DNA of 64,000 nt from NCBI RefSeq assembly GCF_007680605.1, contig NZ_VEIO01000007.1, positions 165,119-229,118 of the forward strand, given 5' to 3'. How positions within the stretch are numbered: position 1 is the first letter of the stretch; every line of letters begins with the position of its first letter. A program made the position numbers and the translations under genes. The notes under the pieces were generated by a model. It did not search any database. It worked only from the letters and a program-made list of their open reading frames with translations, and was not told the DNA's origin. This document shows positions 19,158-28,589 of this stretch, in pieces. Source of the stretch: Paenibacillus xylanexedens. GTDB lineage: Bacteria > Bacillota > Bacilli > Paenibacillales > Paenibacillaceae.

Positions 19158-19202
19158 CGAAGGATTAACTATCTAAGGATTAACGGAGGAAGCTATAGCT
19201 TG

Positions 19203-19247
19203 CGTGGCCTGACTGAATGGATAACATGAGGTCGGGCTACGTTTTTT
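19203..19247 (+). terminator. Terminator of the PL4 lyase gene
   Basis: CGTGGCCTGAC pairs with GGTCGGGCTACG (including G-T pairs) and is followed by six T residues. Confidence 0.7.
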
Positions 19248-19370
19248 ATGCTTTTCAATGTTAAACGCCATAGGGGTGTAGACCGTTTCCTTCTTCGCTG
19301 GAGAAGCGGTTCCGTATAGTGGTATAATTTTCAATACATAATGATGAAAAGAAGGAACGGAGGCACGATG

Positions 19371-20351
19371 ATGAACGAAGAGTTACTGGAGAAGCTGGAA
19401 ACTTGGCATGAGCAAGATGAGTACGAGAAGATTGTAGAAGCGGTGCAGGAGATTCCTGCAGAAGAGAGAGACTATGAGCTGGTGAATCACTTGGGCAGGG
19501 CCTTAAACAATCTGGAGCGATATGAAGAAGCTGTGGAGCAATTCCTGACCGTGGCCGAAGAGGGAGCGGATGACCCGCTCTGGCAATACCGGATTGGACT
19601 GGCTTATTACTATCTGGAACAATACGACAAGGCAGAGCAAGCGTTTGAACGGTCCGACGAGCTGGAGCCTGGGGATGAAGATACACTGGAGTTTCTGGGA
19701 TGGATTCGCAACAGGGATGAGGAAGATGAACACGAGGAAAGTGATGAGGACGTTACGGGTGAAGAGTATGAAGATCACACGTTGGAAAAGACAGCAGACG
19801 AAGAGTCACCTGCGGTAATCTCATCGATACCTGTAGTGCATGTTGATCCACCCGTCCCGGTATCGGGTGAGTTCTGGAATGATAGCGAGCTGGCTCTGGA
19901 GCAGTATGTGTCCGATCCACCAAGTGATGGCTTGATCGAATCGGTGGAGGAGCAGTTGGTATTCCGTTTGCCGGTCTCTTACATTGAGATGATGAAGGAA
20001 CATAACGGCGGCATTCCGTATAACCGTTTTTTCCCGGTGACGAATGAAGATTCGGGAGAGACCGGGTATGTCGAGATTGAGGGGATATTAGGTATCGGTC
20101 GCGAGAAACGCCATGCGCTATGCGGTGCAGAGGGTAGCTGGGCTGTGATTGAACGTGACGGGTATCCCGAAATTGGTGTGGTCATTGCCAAATCACCTTC
20201 TGAAGCAGGGGTTGTCATGCTGGACTACCGTTCTTTCGGCAATGATGGTGAGCCGGAGGTCGTGTACGTAGATAAAGAACATCGTAAAATTACTCCCCTC
20301 GCACCGAACTTTGAGACGTTTATTCAAGGGTTAATGCGACCGGAAGTTTAA
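19371..20351 (+). CDS. TPR protein with C-terminal SMI1/KNR4 domain
   Basis: A 326-residue cytoplasmic protein. The N-terminal half has about three TPR helices (YELVNHLGRALNNLERYEEA, WQYRIGLAYYYLEQYDKAEQ), then a very acidic linker (about 120-155). The C-terminal 140 residues are a SMI1/KNR4 domain, with the LPVSYIEMMKEHNGG motif and a PLAPNFETFI end. SMI1/KNR4 domains are frequent in immunity proteins of bacterial toxin systems, but no toxin gene is adjacent. ATG 19371 has GGAGG 7 bases upstream; the ATG at 19368 is also possible. Confidence 0.82.
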   Translation: MNEELLEKLETWHEQDEYEKIVEAVQEIPAEERDYELVNHLGRALNNLERYEEAVEQFLTVAEEGADDPLWQYRIGLAYYYLEQYDKAEQAFERSDELEPGDEDTLEFLGWIRNRDEEDEHEESDEDVTGEEYEDHTLEKTADEESPAVISSIPVVHVDPPVPVSGEFWNDSELALEQYVSDPPSDGLIESVEEQLVFRLPVSYIEMMKEHNGGIPYNRFFPVTNEDSGETGYVEIEGILGIGREKRHALCGAEGSWAVIERDGYPEIGVVIAKSPSEAGVVMLDYRSFGNDGEPEVVYVDKEHRKITPLAPNFETFIQGLMRPEV

Positions 20352-20359
20352 TTCACATC

Positions 20360-20400
20360 GACGAGAAGCCGCAGGGGCTGGACCCTTGCGGCTTCTCGTC
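20360..20400. terminator. Long GC-rich hairpin between convergent genes
   Basis: GACGAGAAGCCGCA pairs with TGCGGCTTCTCGTC, with a GGG/CCC extension. There is no T tail, but the site lies between convergent stops, so it may act in both directions. Confidence 0.6.
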
Positions 20401-20441
20401 TACAATGCAGGATAGATAAAGCGTTGATCTGTGCTGTACGA

Positions 20442-20939
20442 TTATGCCGGGAAACCGCCACCTGGAGGCGGCCATGCGCCATAGAAACGGCGGAGTAGCA
20501 CGATTTCGCCCAGGTGATAGGAGTTGTGTGAGGCAATGTTACGCAATAATCCGCCCTTGGTTTCTCCTGGGAAATAGAGCAACGGATCATTCAACTGGGC
20601 CGTTTCTGCGATGGATACCGCTTGATCAATACCGCTCAGGAACGCCTGAATATCCTCTTTCCATGTCGCTTCATCTTGTGGGCCTGTCTCCACGGGCCAG
20701 CTCTCGCTCACATTCGCTGGCATTTGCGGCTTACGTCCCTCCACATGCTCTAGCATGAAATGCTGCCAGTAATGCATATGTTTGACCAATTGGTAGATGG
20801 TATAAGGCATGGCATCGTGTGTACGTCCTGCAAGCTCCACGTCAATATCCGGTAGTGCTTTGGCGATACGAATATGTCCGCGCTCTCCAACCAGGGATTT
20901 CACCAGGGCTTGTCCAAAACTTTGATTAACATCTGACAT
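20442..20939 (-). CDS. DinB-family protein
   Basis: A 165-residue four-helix-bundle protein of the DinB/YfiT superfamily. Metal-ligand histidines are visible in KHMHYWQHFMLEH and in the C-terminal HNSYHLGEIVLLRR. Members are metal-dependent, often thiol-related transferases or damage-inducible proteins; the substrate here is unknown. ATG 20939 has AGAGGAAG about 9 bases upstream; the longer reading frame to 21035 has no ribosome site. Divergent from glnK. Confidence 0.85.
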   Translation of the reverse strand: MSDVNQSFGQALVKSLVGERGHIRIAKALPDIDVELAGRTHDAMPYTIYQLVKHMHYWQHFMLEHVEGRKPQMPANVSESWPVETGPQDEATWKEDIQAFLSGIDQAVSIAETAQLNDPLLYFPGETKGGLLRNIASHNSYHLGEIVLLRRFYGAWPPPGGGFPA

Positions 20940-21187
20940 GTGCAATCTTCCTCTCTGAAAAACAGGTCTCTGACCTGTCATTATATACATTATACAATTA
21001 AATTGTGAGAAATTAAAATGAGGTACACCCTCCATCTTTTTTTAGGTTACTTTGTATCAAAGATCATATTATTGCCCAAATTTTAATTATTCCTAATGTT
21101 TCTTTCGTATGTTAGTATATTTAACATCAGAAGCGCGAGTCTTATAGTAAGGGCTTGTGAACGTTGCGATAGTAGGTGGATTAAGGA

Positions 21188-22504
21188 ATGCGCAATTGGG
21201 TCAAAAACGAGAATGTGCAGATGGTTGCCGTTGCCTTGGCTACGTCCGTAGGCGCACAGTTCAAAATTAATCCCTTTCGGGAAGATTATTTCCGGATCGG
21301 CCTCGGGGTCAGCATTCTTTTATTTTTGCTGATGATTATGCCCCATTTATCTTATATAAAAACAGGGATTCTGACGGGGCTAGCGAGCATAGCGTTCCAA
21401 TCGGCTGACCTGATTCATCATATACACAACTTATCGATGCTCGAAAGCTTGCGGGATAACCTGGGAGCGGGTTTGTATTATGTGGTATTTGCCTATGGGC
21501 TGAGTAAAATCAAGCGCCGTTTTCATGAGATTCCTCCGCTACTGCTCAGCGGCATTATCACCGGTATTGATTTTTCCTCTAACCTGGTAGAGTTATTCGT
21601 GCGAGGTGTGCTAAGCGGGACGAATATTTTTTATATGCGTGAATGGCTGTATCTGCTAATTGTGGGCGGTCTGCGAAGTTACTTTGTCATTGGGCTGTAT
21701 AACAGTTTTGCAGTTAGACAGATCAGGCTCCTGCATGCAGAACAGGAAAAGCGGATGGAACAGATGTTAAGCGTGAATTCGGGACTGTACGGTGAGGTCT
21801 TTTACCTGAAAAAAGCGATGAATACCATTGAAGGCATCACGGCTAACAGTTATGAGCTTTATCGGGATCTGCGTGAGCAGGACATGAACGAATACAGCCA
21901 GCGAACCTTGGGCATTGCTCAACAGATTCATGAAGTGAAGAAGGATTCGCAGCGCATTCTGGCCGGATTATTGAAGCTTTATGATAACGAGAAGGCGGTT
22001 AATATGAGTCTGTCGGAAGTGGTGCATTTTGCAGGTAAGGCCAATCGCAAATACAGTGAGATGTTAAACAAACAGGTAATGATCGAAATCGAACAGCAGT
22101 TTGAAGGCGAGTCACCGTATTATATTCCGCTGCTTACGGTCTTGAATAACTTGCTGGCTAATGCCGTTGAGGCGATTGAGCACGAGGGCATGATTCAAGT
22201 ACGGGTGTTTGAACAGGATGCGGATGTGCGTTTTGAGGTGACCGATTCGGGAAAAGGTGTACCTGACGCGAAGCACGGGGTTATTTTTGAACCCGGTTAT
22301 ACGACCAAGTTTAATGAAGTTGGCATTGCTGCCACAGGGATTGGCCTGTCCCATGTACGTGATATCGTTCAGTCGCTGGAAGGACAGATTCAGGTAGCAG
22401 GTGCTCCATCCGGACGAGGTACTGTGTTCACAGTCACGATCCCCAGGGTCAATCTAATGAAGGAGGCCGATGCCCATGACACTTTCGATCCTGATCGTGG
22501 ATGA
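21188..22504 (+). CDS. glnK: Sensor histidine kinase, GlnK-like
   Basis: A 438-residue membrane kinase: six or so hydrophobic helices in the first 190 residues, a coiled-coil linker, a DHp-like region (HEVKKDSQRILAGLLKLYDN) and a GHKL ATPase domain (LLANAVEAIEHEG, DSGKGVP, ATGIGLSHV). The histidine in AQQIHEVKKDS is the probable phosphorylation site. The downstream overlapping regulator is of the GlnL/YcbB type, whose cognate kinase in Bacillus subtilis senses glutamine, so the glnK assignment rests mostly on that pairing. ATG 21188 follows GGTGGATTAAGGA. Confidence 0.8.
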   Translation: MRNWVKNENVQMVAVALATSVGAQFKINPFREDYFRIGLGVSILLFLLMIMPHLSYIKTGILTGLASIAFQSADLIHHIHNLSMLESLRDNLGAGLYYVVFAYGLSKIKRRFHEIPPLLLSGIITGIDFSSNLVELFVRGVLSGTNIFYMREWLYLLIVGGLRSYFVIGLYNSFAVRQIRLLHAEQEKRMEQMLSVNSGLYGEVFYLKKAMNTIEGITANSYELYRDLREQDMNEYSQRTLGIAQQIHEVKKDSQRILAGLLKLYDNEKAVNMSLSEVVHFAGKANRKYSEMLNKQVMIEIEQQFEGESPYYIPLLTVLNNLLANAVEAIEHEGMIQVRVFEQDADVRFEVTDSGKGVPDAKHGVIFEPGYTTKFNEVGIAATGIGLSHVRDIVQSLEGQIQVAGAPSGRGTVFTVTIPRVNLMKEADAHDTFDPDRG

Positions 22505-23372
22505 TGATGTGGTGAGCCGCAGCATGCTACAGGATATTATTGAGAATAGTGGAACCTTAGAGCTGGCGGGCATGGCTGAAGGGGGTCTGGAAGGACAGGG
22601 TATGATTCTGGATCTCAGACCCGATGTTGTATTGATCGACCTGTTGATGCCAGATCAAGACGGGATTGAAACCGTGGCGAACCTGAAGCAGAGCGGCTAT
22701 AGCGGCAAATTGATTATGATCTCACAGGTCGTCAACAAAGAGATGGTGGAAGCGGCCTACCAGAAGGGGATTGAGTTCTTCATTCACAAACCGATCAACC
22801 GGGTCGAAGTAGAACATGTGCTCAATAAAGTGAATGAGCAATGGAAGTATGAGCGTTATGTGCAGGAGATCAAACAGTCCATGGCTCGGCTCAATCTGGT
22901 AGAGGCCCCGGCTCCTGCTCAGACCCGAACGGTGCGTGATTCGGCGCGAAGCATATTAATGGATCTGGGCATTATCGGTGAGAGTGGGAGCAAAGATATC
23001 GTAGCTTTGATGGAGTATGCTATTGAGCAAAAGCAGGCCTCCGAGTTGCCGCCTCTGAAGGAATCCTATGAAGCTGTGGCTCAAAAGTACAAGCTAACGC
23101 CCAAGGAAGTGGAGAAGGAGTGCAAGGCGATGGAGCAACGCATCCGTAGAACGGTTCTGACGGCACTGACAAATCTGGCGTCCATCGGACTTACGGATTA
23201 CAGCAATCATAAATTTGAACATTATGCGCCGCTTTATTTTGATTTTCAGGACGTGCGTATGAAGATGAGGGCGATGGAGGAAGAGCAGGCGAGCGACAAC
23301 AAGAGCAAGGTGAACATCAAGAAATTCCTGCAAGTGTTCTACATGGAGACGGTAGAGAAAATAAATAGCTAA
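22476..23372 (+). CDS. glnL: Response regulator GlnL (YcbB-type)
   Basis: A 298-residue regulator: a receiver domain with DDD near residue 9 and D55 in LIDLLMPD, then a C-terminal YcbB domain of about 160 residues (RSILMDLGIIGESGSKDIVA, IRRTVLTALTNLASIGLTDY) that carries the DNA-binding part in GlnL proteins. It overlaps glnK by 29 bases; AAGGAGG is 9 bases before ATG 22476, so this start is preferred over ATG 22470. In B. subtilis GlnL activates glutamine use genes; here the next genes are an amino acid ABC importer, the likely target. Confidence 0.88.
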   Translation: MTLSILIVDDDVVSRSMLQDIIENSGTLELAGMAEGGLEGQGMILDLRPDVVLIDLLMPDQDGIETVANLKQSGYSGKLIMISQVVNKEMVEAAYQKGIEFFIHKPINRVEVEHVLNKVNEQWKYERYVQEIKQSMARLNLVEAPAPAQTRTVRDSARSILMDLGIIGESGSKDIVALMEYAIEQKQASELPPLKESYEAVAQKYKLTPKEVEKECKAMEQRIRRTVLTALTNLASIGLTDYSNHKFEHYAPLYFDFQDVRMKMRAMEEEQASDNKSKVNIKKFLQVFYMETVEKINS

Positions 23373-23423
23373 AACAGTAAGTGAATGAAATTCCCAGCGC
23401 AAGGTATGTGTAATTCAGAATTC

Positions 23424-23455
23424 TAGAGGCCCTTTTCGAGGGTCTTTTTTATTTT
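23424..23455 (+). terminator. Terminator after glnKL
   Basis: AGAGGCCCT pairs with AGGGTCTTT (with two G-T pairs) and is followed by a T-rich run. It separates glnKL from glnHPQ transcription. Confidence 0.65.
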
Positions 23456-23570
23456 GTGTTATATAAGATTACATTGAATAAGCGATTTCTATATTAATAT
23501 TTAGATTTTTGTACAAAAAAGTAGTCAAAAACAACATTGTGTTAATTTATTTTTCATAAGTTGTTAATAA

Positions 23571-23600
23571 ATTGTGTAGGATTGCGTAAGTTTGTGTAGG
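23571..23600 (+). promoter_or_regulatory. Three tandem 10-bp repeats in the glnH promoter region
   Basis: ATTGTGTAGG, ATTGCGTAAG and TTTGTGTAGG follow one another without gap, a one-helical-turn period, about 80 bases before glnH. A TACAAT (-10-like) lies at 23609-23614, so the repeats occupy the -35 region, the usual place for an activator. Binding by GlnL is inference from gene order. The rest of the 306-bp gap is AT-rich with a TTTTGTACAAAA palindrome near 23506-23518. Confidence 0.5.
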
Positions 23601-23678
23601 TGTAGAAATACAATACGTACATAAATACAAATGATCGATTCGGTCGATCCCAATCTAATCAGGAAAAGGGGTTTTTCC

Positions 23679-24476
23679 ATGAAAAAGGTAGCATCCATCG
23701 TTATGGCTTCAGTTCTCGCTCTGGCACTTAGTGCCTGCGGCGCAGCAAAATCGGGAGAAGACAGCAGTGCCCAGTCTGCAAGTGGAACGGCAGTAACAAA
23801 ATATACTTTCGGTACGGATGCAACATATCCCCCGTTTGAGTTTCAGAAGGATGGAAAATACGTTGGGATCGACATTGACCTGATGAATGCCATTGCGGCA
23901 GAAGAAGGCTTTGAGGTGGAGATCAAGCCGATGGATTTCAAAGGTATTATTCCAGCCATCACAGCAAATCAGTTGGACGGTGCAATCGCAGGCATCAGCA
24001 TCACGGATGAACGTAAAAAAGTTGTAGATTTCTCAGAACCCTATTATCAAGCCGGATTGTCCTTAATCGTGAATGAGGATAACAACGACATTAAAAGCCC
24101 ACAGGATTTGAAAGGTAAAACGATTGCGATCAAAAAGGGAACGTCAGGTGCGAATCTCGCTGATGAATACGCGAAGACCTATGGCGCAACCGTGAAATAT
24201 TTTGATGATAGCCCATCCATGTATCAGGAAGTAGCAAATAAAAATGCAGACGCGACACTTGAAGACTTCCCGGTGGTTTCTTATAAAATCGCTGTGGACC
24301 CCAATTCCAAACTTAAAATCGTTGGCGACCGCTTGAACGGTGACTTCTACGGGATTGCTGTAGCTAAAGGCGATACTGAATTGCAGCAGAAGATTAATGA
24401 CGGATTGAAAAAATTGCAGGCAAACGGCGAATACGACAAGATCGTTGAAAAATATCTAGGAACAGCAGCGAAGTAG
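23679..24476 (+). CDS. glnH: Polar amino acid ABC transporter substrate-binding lipoprotein (GlnH-like)
   Basis: A 265-residue family-3 solute-binding protein. The signal peptide ends in lipobox LSAC (C20), so it is anchored outside the membrane. Typical segments are FGTDATYPPFEFQKDGKYVG, GIDIDLMNAIA, GAIAGISITDERKKVVDFSE and KGTSGANLA. The family binds glutamine, arginine and other polar amino acids; glutamine is inferred from the adjacent GlnKL system. ATG 23679 has AAAGGGG about 10 bases upstream. First gene of a three-gene import operon. Confidence 0.88.
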   Translation: MKKVASIVMASVLALALSACGAAKSGEDSSAQSASGTAVTKYTFGTDATYPPFEFQKDGKYVGIDIDLMNAIAAEEGFEVEIKPMDFKGIIPAITANQLDGAIAGISITDERKKVVDFSEPYYQAGLSLIVNEDNNDIKSPQDLKGKTIAIKKGTSGANLADEYAKTYGATVKYFDDSPSMYQEVANKNADATLEDFPVVSYKIAVDPNSKLKIVGDRLNGDFYGIAVAKGDTELQQKINDGLKKLQANGEYDKIVEKYLGTAAK

Positions 24477-24494
24477 AAAGGAACGGTGGTACGG

Positions 24495-25151
24495 ATGAAT
24501 TCCTCCTGGCAAGTCATACTGGACGCACTGCCTCTTCTGTTAGAGGGAACGGTCGTTACGTTGAAAATTGTTGTGATCTCGCTCATCTTTGCAATGGTGA
24601 TTGGTCTGATCTCCGGCCTGATGAGCACCTCCCTGAATCGGTTATTGCGACTGGAGGCCTCGCTTTATGTGGATATCATCCGTGGCACACCTCTACTGGT
24701 GCAGGTATATTTCATTTATTTCGGTCTGCCGGTGTTTCTGGATATGCGTATTCCAGCCATGACGGCAGGAATTATTGCGGTTAGCTTGAACGCTGGAGCA
24801 TACATCTCGGAAATCTTCCGTGCAGGGATTGAGTCTATTGGCAAAGGGCAACATGAAGCCGCAAGATCTCTAGGCTTAAGTCGTTTCAAAACGATGTGGC
24901 TTGTGGTGCTACCGCAGGCAACCCGGCGTATGATTCCTACTTTTGTAAACCAGTCCATCATTACCATCAAGGATACGTCGCTGTTATCAGCCATAGGTAT
25001 TGCAGAGTTGACGCAGACCGGGGAAATTATTATCTCTTCCAACTTCCGGGCATTTGAAATCTGGGGCGTTGTCGGCATATTCTATCTGATCATCATCGTG
25101 CTGTTATCCCGGGCTTCCCGATTTATTGAAAGGAGGTATGCAATCCGATGA
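24495..25151 (+). CDS. glnP: Amino acid ABC transporter permease (GlnP-like)
   Basis: A 218-residue His/Glu/Gln/Arg-family permease with about five membrane helices and the ATPase-contact EAA loop (GKGQHEAARSLGLSRFKTMW). It would form the channel for the substrate delivered by the lipoprotein upstream. ATG 24495 follows GGTGG; its stop overlaps the next start by 4 bases. Confidence 0.92.
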   Translation: MNSSWQVILDALPLLLEGTVVTLKIVVISLIFAMVIGLISGLMSTSLNRLLRLEASLYVDIIRGTPLLVQVYFIYFGLPVFLDMRIPAMTAGIIAVSLNAGAYISEIFRAGIESIGKGQHEAARSLGLSRFKTMWLVVLPQATRRMIPTFVNQSIITIKDTSLLSAIGIAELTQTGEIIISSNFRAFEIWGVVGIFYLIIIVLLSRASRFIERRYAIR

Positions 25152-25870
25152 TTACTGTCGAGAACTTGAGGAAACAGTTTGGTGCGAACGAGGTACTGAA
25201 GGATATCTCCACAACGATTCGGGAGCAAGAAGTGGTATGTGTAATCGGCCCTTCGGGGTCTGGCAAAAGTACGTTCTTGCGTTGCCTCAATCTGCTGGAG
25301 GAGGTCACGTCAGGCAAGGTCATGATTGGCGAGGTGGAGGTTACCTCTCCGAAGACCAACATCGACGAGCTTCGCACCAATGTAGGCATGGTATTCCAGC
25401 AGTTCAATCTGTTTCCGCATCTGACCGTGCTGGAGAACATCATGCTGGCACCCAAACATATCCGGAAGCTGAGCAAAGCCGAAAATGAGAAAAAAGCAAT
25501 GGAACTGCTTGGTAAGGTAGGGCTGTCTCAGAAAAAAGATGCCTATCCCGATCAGCTGTCCGGTGGACAGCAACAACGTGTAGCCATTGCGCGTGCACTC
25601 GCGATGAATCCGAGTGTGATGTTGTTTGATGAACCAACCTCGGCTCTGGACCCCGAGATGGTTGGGGAAGTGCTGCAAGTCATGAAAAATCTTGCGCATG
25701 AAGGGATCACGATGATTGTGGTGACACACGAGATGGGCTTTGCCCGTGAGGTCGCGGATCGGGTGATTTTCATGGACGGCGGTTATATTGTCGAAGAAGG
25801 CACGCCGGAGGAACTTTTTCAGAATACGCGTCATGAACGAACCAAGGCATTTCTGGGTAAGGTGCTGTAA
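25148..25870 (+). CDS. glnQ: Amino acid ABC transporter ATP-binding protein (GlnQ-like)
   Basis: A 240-residue ATPase with Walker A GPSGSGKST, Q-loop VFQQFNLFPH, signature LSGGQQQR, Walker B VMLFDEPTSAL and the H-loop in VVTHEMGFA. The Q-loop and signature are those of polar amino acid importers. ATGA overlap with the permease indicates translational coupling. It completes a glnHPQ-type importer. Confidence 0.95.
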   Translation: MITVENLRKQFGANEVLKDISTTIREQEVVCVIGPSGSGKSTFLRCLNLLEEVTSGKVMIGEVEVTSPKTNIDELRTNVGMVFQQFNLFPHLTVLENIMLAPKHIRKLSKAENEKKAMELLGKVGLSQKKDAYPDQLSGGQQQRVAIARALAMNPSVMLFDEPTSALDPEMVGEVLQVMKNLAHEGITMIVVTHEMGFAREVADRVIFMDGGYIVEEGTPEELFQNTRHERTKAFLGKVL

Positions 25871-26124
25871 CGCGCAGAAGAGAAGGCAGAAAAGGCTACC
25901 TTTTTTCTCCGATAATCAAAAATAAAAGAACATATCCCTTGCGGGCAAACCATGGACTTGAGCACATCTGATATGATGAACTTGAACAGGGTTGCTTGCA
26001 GGGGATTTTTGCTGTTGTGCATAATAATTATAAAAGCCCTTATAAGTTGGAGTGTCCATTTAAACATATATATAGATTCATCAGTAGCGTCAGTACATAT
26101 CACGACCAGGGAGGGCATGGGTTT

Positions 26125-26532
26125 ATGGAGCGAATAACTCAGATGGATAAAGTGATCTTCCGAGCACATCTGCTACAGGCCATCGAAGAGATTAGGGAGC
26201 GGGACCAACTGGAGTATGAAGAGATTGGCTTGCTCATTGAGCCTGCTTCCGAACTGGACAAAACGCTGAACGGTGCAGACGAGATGATGCGACTGGTGGT
26301 GCTTGCTCCGCAGAATGTAGAGCATCGACAATTTACAGTGGATGAGGCTGTGGATCTCTTATGCTGGCATGCCCCGCTGGTTCCTTTATGGATCGATGTT
26401 ATGCTGGTGGAGGTGGAACAGAAACGGGCCGTGTTTAGACTGATCTGCAGTCTGCGTCTGCGTAAACCCACACAGCTTCTTCATGCGGAAACAGGGCACG
26501 CGCCATTCCGGGTGGTAGTGCCCGATAGGTAA
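26125..26532 (+). CDS. Uncharacterised 135-residue protein
   Basis: ATG 26125 has GGGAGGG 9 bases upstream. The product is mixed alpha/beta: an N-terminal RAHLLQAIEEIRERDQLEYE, a central VDEAVDLLCWHAPLVPLWID and a basic C-terminus. It has no signal peptide and no family I recognise. It ends 33 bases before the esterase gene and may be in its operon. The 254-bp gap upstream contains a weak AAAAGG/CCTTTT hairpin that may end glnHPQ. Confidence 0.65.
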   Translation: MERITQMDKVIFRAHLLQAIEEIRERDQLEYEEIGLLIEPASELDKTLNGADEMMRLVVLAPQNVEHRQFTVDEAVDLLCWHAPLVPLWIDVMLVEVEQKRAVFRLICSLRLRKPTQLLHAETGHAPFRVVVPDR

Positions 26533-26565
26533 GATTATAACCATGAATTGAACAGGAGGGTTCCT

Positions 26566-27693
26566 ATGAGTAACAGCTCCATTGGAGAATTAGAGGTCAT
26601 CGCCATTTCAGATGTACAGCATGTAAAAATACACGGTAGAACTACGGCCGGGCGGTCACCATTGAACTTGTTTTGGACAGGCAGTGCAGTCGAATTTAAC
26701 GTACGGGGTGCGGAATTTTGGGTTGAAATCGAGTCGTCCTATGATCTGCTTGAGCCCTGGATCAGTATTGTTATCAATGGTGTTCCGGTAAGCCGTCAGA
26801 TGTTAATCAGGGGCAGAGCCTGGATCTGTGTATTTCGTGGCATGAATCCTAATGCGGTCAAAAATGTGCGTATCATCAAGGATGTACAGGCGATGAGTGT
26901 TGACCCGGGCCACAGTCTGCAGTTTCATGCGGTGAAGGCGGAGGGCACGTTCCTGCCTGTAGAAGAGAAAGCTCTTAAAATCGAGTTTATCGGAGATAGC
27001 ATCACCTCGGGAGAAGGTGCGATTGGGGCAAAGACAGAAGAGGACTGGATACCGATGTGGTTCAGTGCACTGCACAATTATACGTTTATGACAGCTGAAG
27101 CATTAGATGCAGCGTATCATGTCATCTCTCAGAGCGGATGGGGCGTATTGAGCAGTTGGGACAACAACCCCAATGGTAATATTCCGGAGTATTATGGACA
27201 GGTCTGTGGTCTGCTGAAGGGGGAGCGAAATGAGCAACTTGGCGCTTTAGAGCCATATGAATTTAGCTCTTGGCAACCTGATATTATTGTAGTCAATCTG
27301 GGTAGCAATGATGATGGCGCATTCCAGTCTCCAGCGTGGACAGATCCGATCACAGGACAAGTGTACAAGCAACGCCTCAACGAAGATGGGACATATCATG
27401 AGGAGGACTTGGCCAAGTTTGAGAGGGCCGTGGAGCAGTTCCTGATTAAGCTGCGGAAAAACAACCCGCAAGCGCATATCGTCTGGGCGTATGGCATGCT
27501 CGGAGCTTCTTTGCTGCCCGCAATCTACCGAGCAGTAGATACCTATCACAAGCAGACAAGAGATCCTGCTGTTTCAATCCTTCAGCTTCCGAATACGACC
27601 GAGGAAACGATAGGTGCAAGGACACACCCTGGCGAACGATCCCATCGCCGGGCGGCTGATGTTTTAACAGAGTACATTCGGCGAATTCTATAA
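26566..27693 (+). CDS. SGNH/GDSL hydrolase, probable carbohydrate esterase family 2
   Basis: A 375-residue enzyme with an N-terminal beta-sandwich (about 1-135) and an SGNH hydrolase domain. Block I is FIGDSITSGEG (serine nucleophile), block III is VNLGSNDDGAF and the catalytic histidine is in THPGERSHRRA. The two-domain order is that of CE2 acetyl esterases, which remove acetyl groups from xylan or similar glycans. No signal peptide is present, so it would act on imported oligosaccharides. ATG 26566 has AGGAGGG 6 bases upstream. Confidence 0.82.
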   Translation: MSNSSIGELEVIAISDVQHVKIHGRTTAGRSPLNLFWTGSAVEFNVRGAEFWVEIESSYDLLEPWISIVINGVPVSRQMLIRGRAWICVFRGMNPNAVKNVRIIKDVQAMSVDPGHSLQFHAVKAEGTFLPVEEKALKIEFIGDSITSGEGAIGAKTEEDWIPMWFSALHNYTFMTAEALDAAYHVISQSGWGVLSSWDNNPNGNIPEYYGQVCGLLKGERNEQLGALEPYEFSSWQPDIIVVNLGSNDDGAFQSPAWTDPITGQVYKQRLNEDGTYHEEDLAKFERAVEQFLIKLRKNNPQAHIVWAYGMLGASLLPAIYRAVDTYHKQTRDPAVSILQLPNTTEETIGARTHPGERSHRRAADVLTEYIRRIL

Positions 27694-27817
27694 TATACAA
27701 GATGAACTACATTTTTTACACGGAACACTCCGATGACAGAATTGTGTAAATGAATAGTTCAGCTTATATAGATTCTTCTTATGGCAGTCTCCATGATGAT
27801 TCTATTCGTAAAATAAC

Positions 27818-27852
27818 GAAAGACCGCACAGCGGGACGCTGTACGGTCTTTC
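27818..27852. terminator. Bidirectional hairpin between convergent genes
   Basis: GAAAGACCG with inner ACAGCG pairs with CGCTGT and CGGTCTTTC around a short loop. Confidence 0.75.
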
Positions 27853-27888
27853 TTGAGCTGTTTTATTGACTCTAATCAGTCTGGTCGT

Positions 27889-28452
27889 CTAATTTTGGTT
27901 AGCCTCTGTTGCAAGATGGCTTTGCACCTCATAACGGATGGAAATGATCTGTCCAAGCGTCTGGGTACGAATCGTTTTCAGCAAGGTGGGGACGGTGCCG
28001 TTTGGAAATAACGGAATACCTTCACCCAGTACTTTCGGGATAATAGCGACCTCAATTTCATCCAGTAACTGATGTTCTATCACAGACTGAACAAGCTGGC
28101 CGCCGCCTAGAATCCATACATCTCCCTCGAAAGACTGTTTCAGCCTGGGAATGAGTGTTTTTACGCTCTCGGTTGTGAATTGCACATGCGGTGCAGGTGG
28201 CTGTTCTGAGCGAGAAAGCACATAAGTCGGGCGATCTGCATAAGGGAAGTCTCCCGGTATGGTAAGAACTGCCTCGTACGAGGAACGTCCCATGATTACA
28301 CTGCCAATCGTTTCGTAGAATGTGGCATAGCCGTTATCGCCGCCATCGCCTTCCACATCAAGCAACCAATCGAACGTACCATCCAATCGGGCAATATATC
28401 CATCCAGGCTCATGGCAATGTAAAGAATCGCTTTTGAATTTGGATTATTCAT
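27889..28452 (-). CDS. Dihydrofolate reductase-like (RibD C-terminal) protein
   Basis: A 187-residue protein of the RibD-C/DHFR superfamily: an N-terminal strand ILYIAMSLDGYIA, then GSVIMGRSSYEAVL, a nucleotide-binding-type DVWILGGGQLVQS and a C-terminal VLGEGIPLFP. These proteins reduce pterin- or pyrimidine-like substrates with NADPH; the substrate is not known for this stand-alone subgroup. ATG 28452 follows GGGAGCG. Confidence 0.87.
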   Translation of the reverse strand: MNNPNSKAILYIAMSLDGYIARLDGTFDWLLDVEGDGGDNGYATFYETIGSVIMGRSSYEAVLTIPGDFPYADRPTYVLSRSEQPPAPHVQFTTESVKTLIPRLKQSFEGDVWILGGGQLVQSVIEHQLLDEIEVAIIPKVLGEGIPLFPNGTVPTLLKTIRTQTLGQIISIRYEVQSHLATEANQN

Positions 28453-28589
28453 AATTCATCGCTCCCTTTTTGTAATAACTGTAATATACACTCTAACTAT
28501 GACAACAATTGACGTAGTTTAATGGTTTATTCATAGTACAGCTAGGTGGGAGCTTGGAAGCCTGGATCAGCAATGAACTACCATGCCGT

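Noticed and set aside
25126..25488. Plus-strand ORF of 120 codons inside the ATP-binding gene
   Set aside because: It is a shifted frame of the glnQ-like gene, which has all ABC motifs; no ribosome site or independent support.
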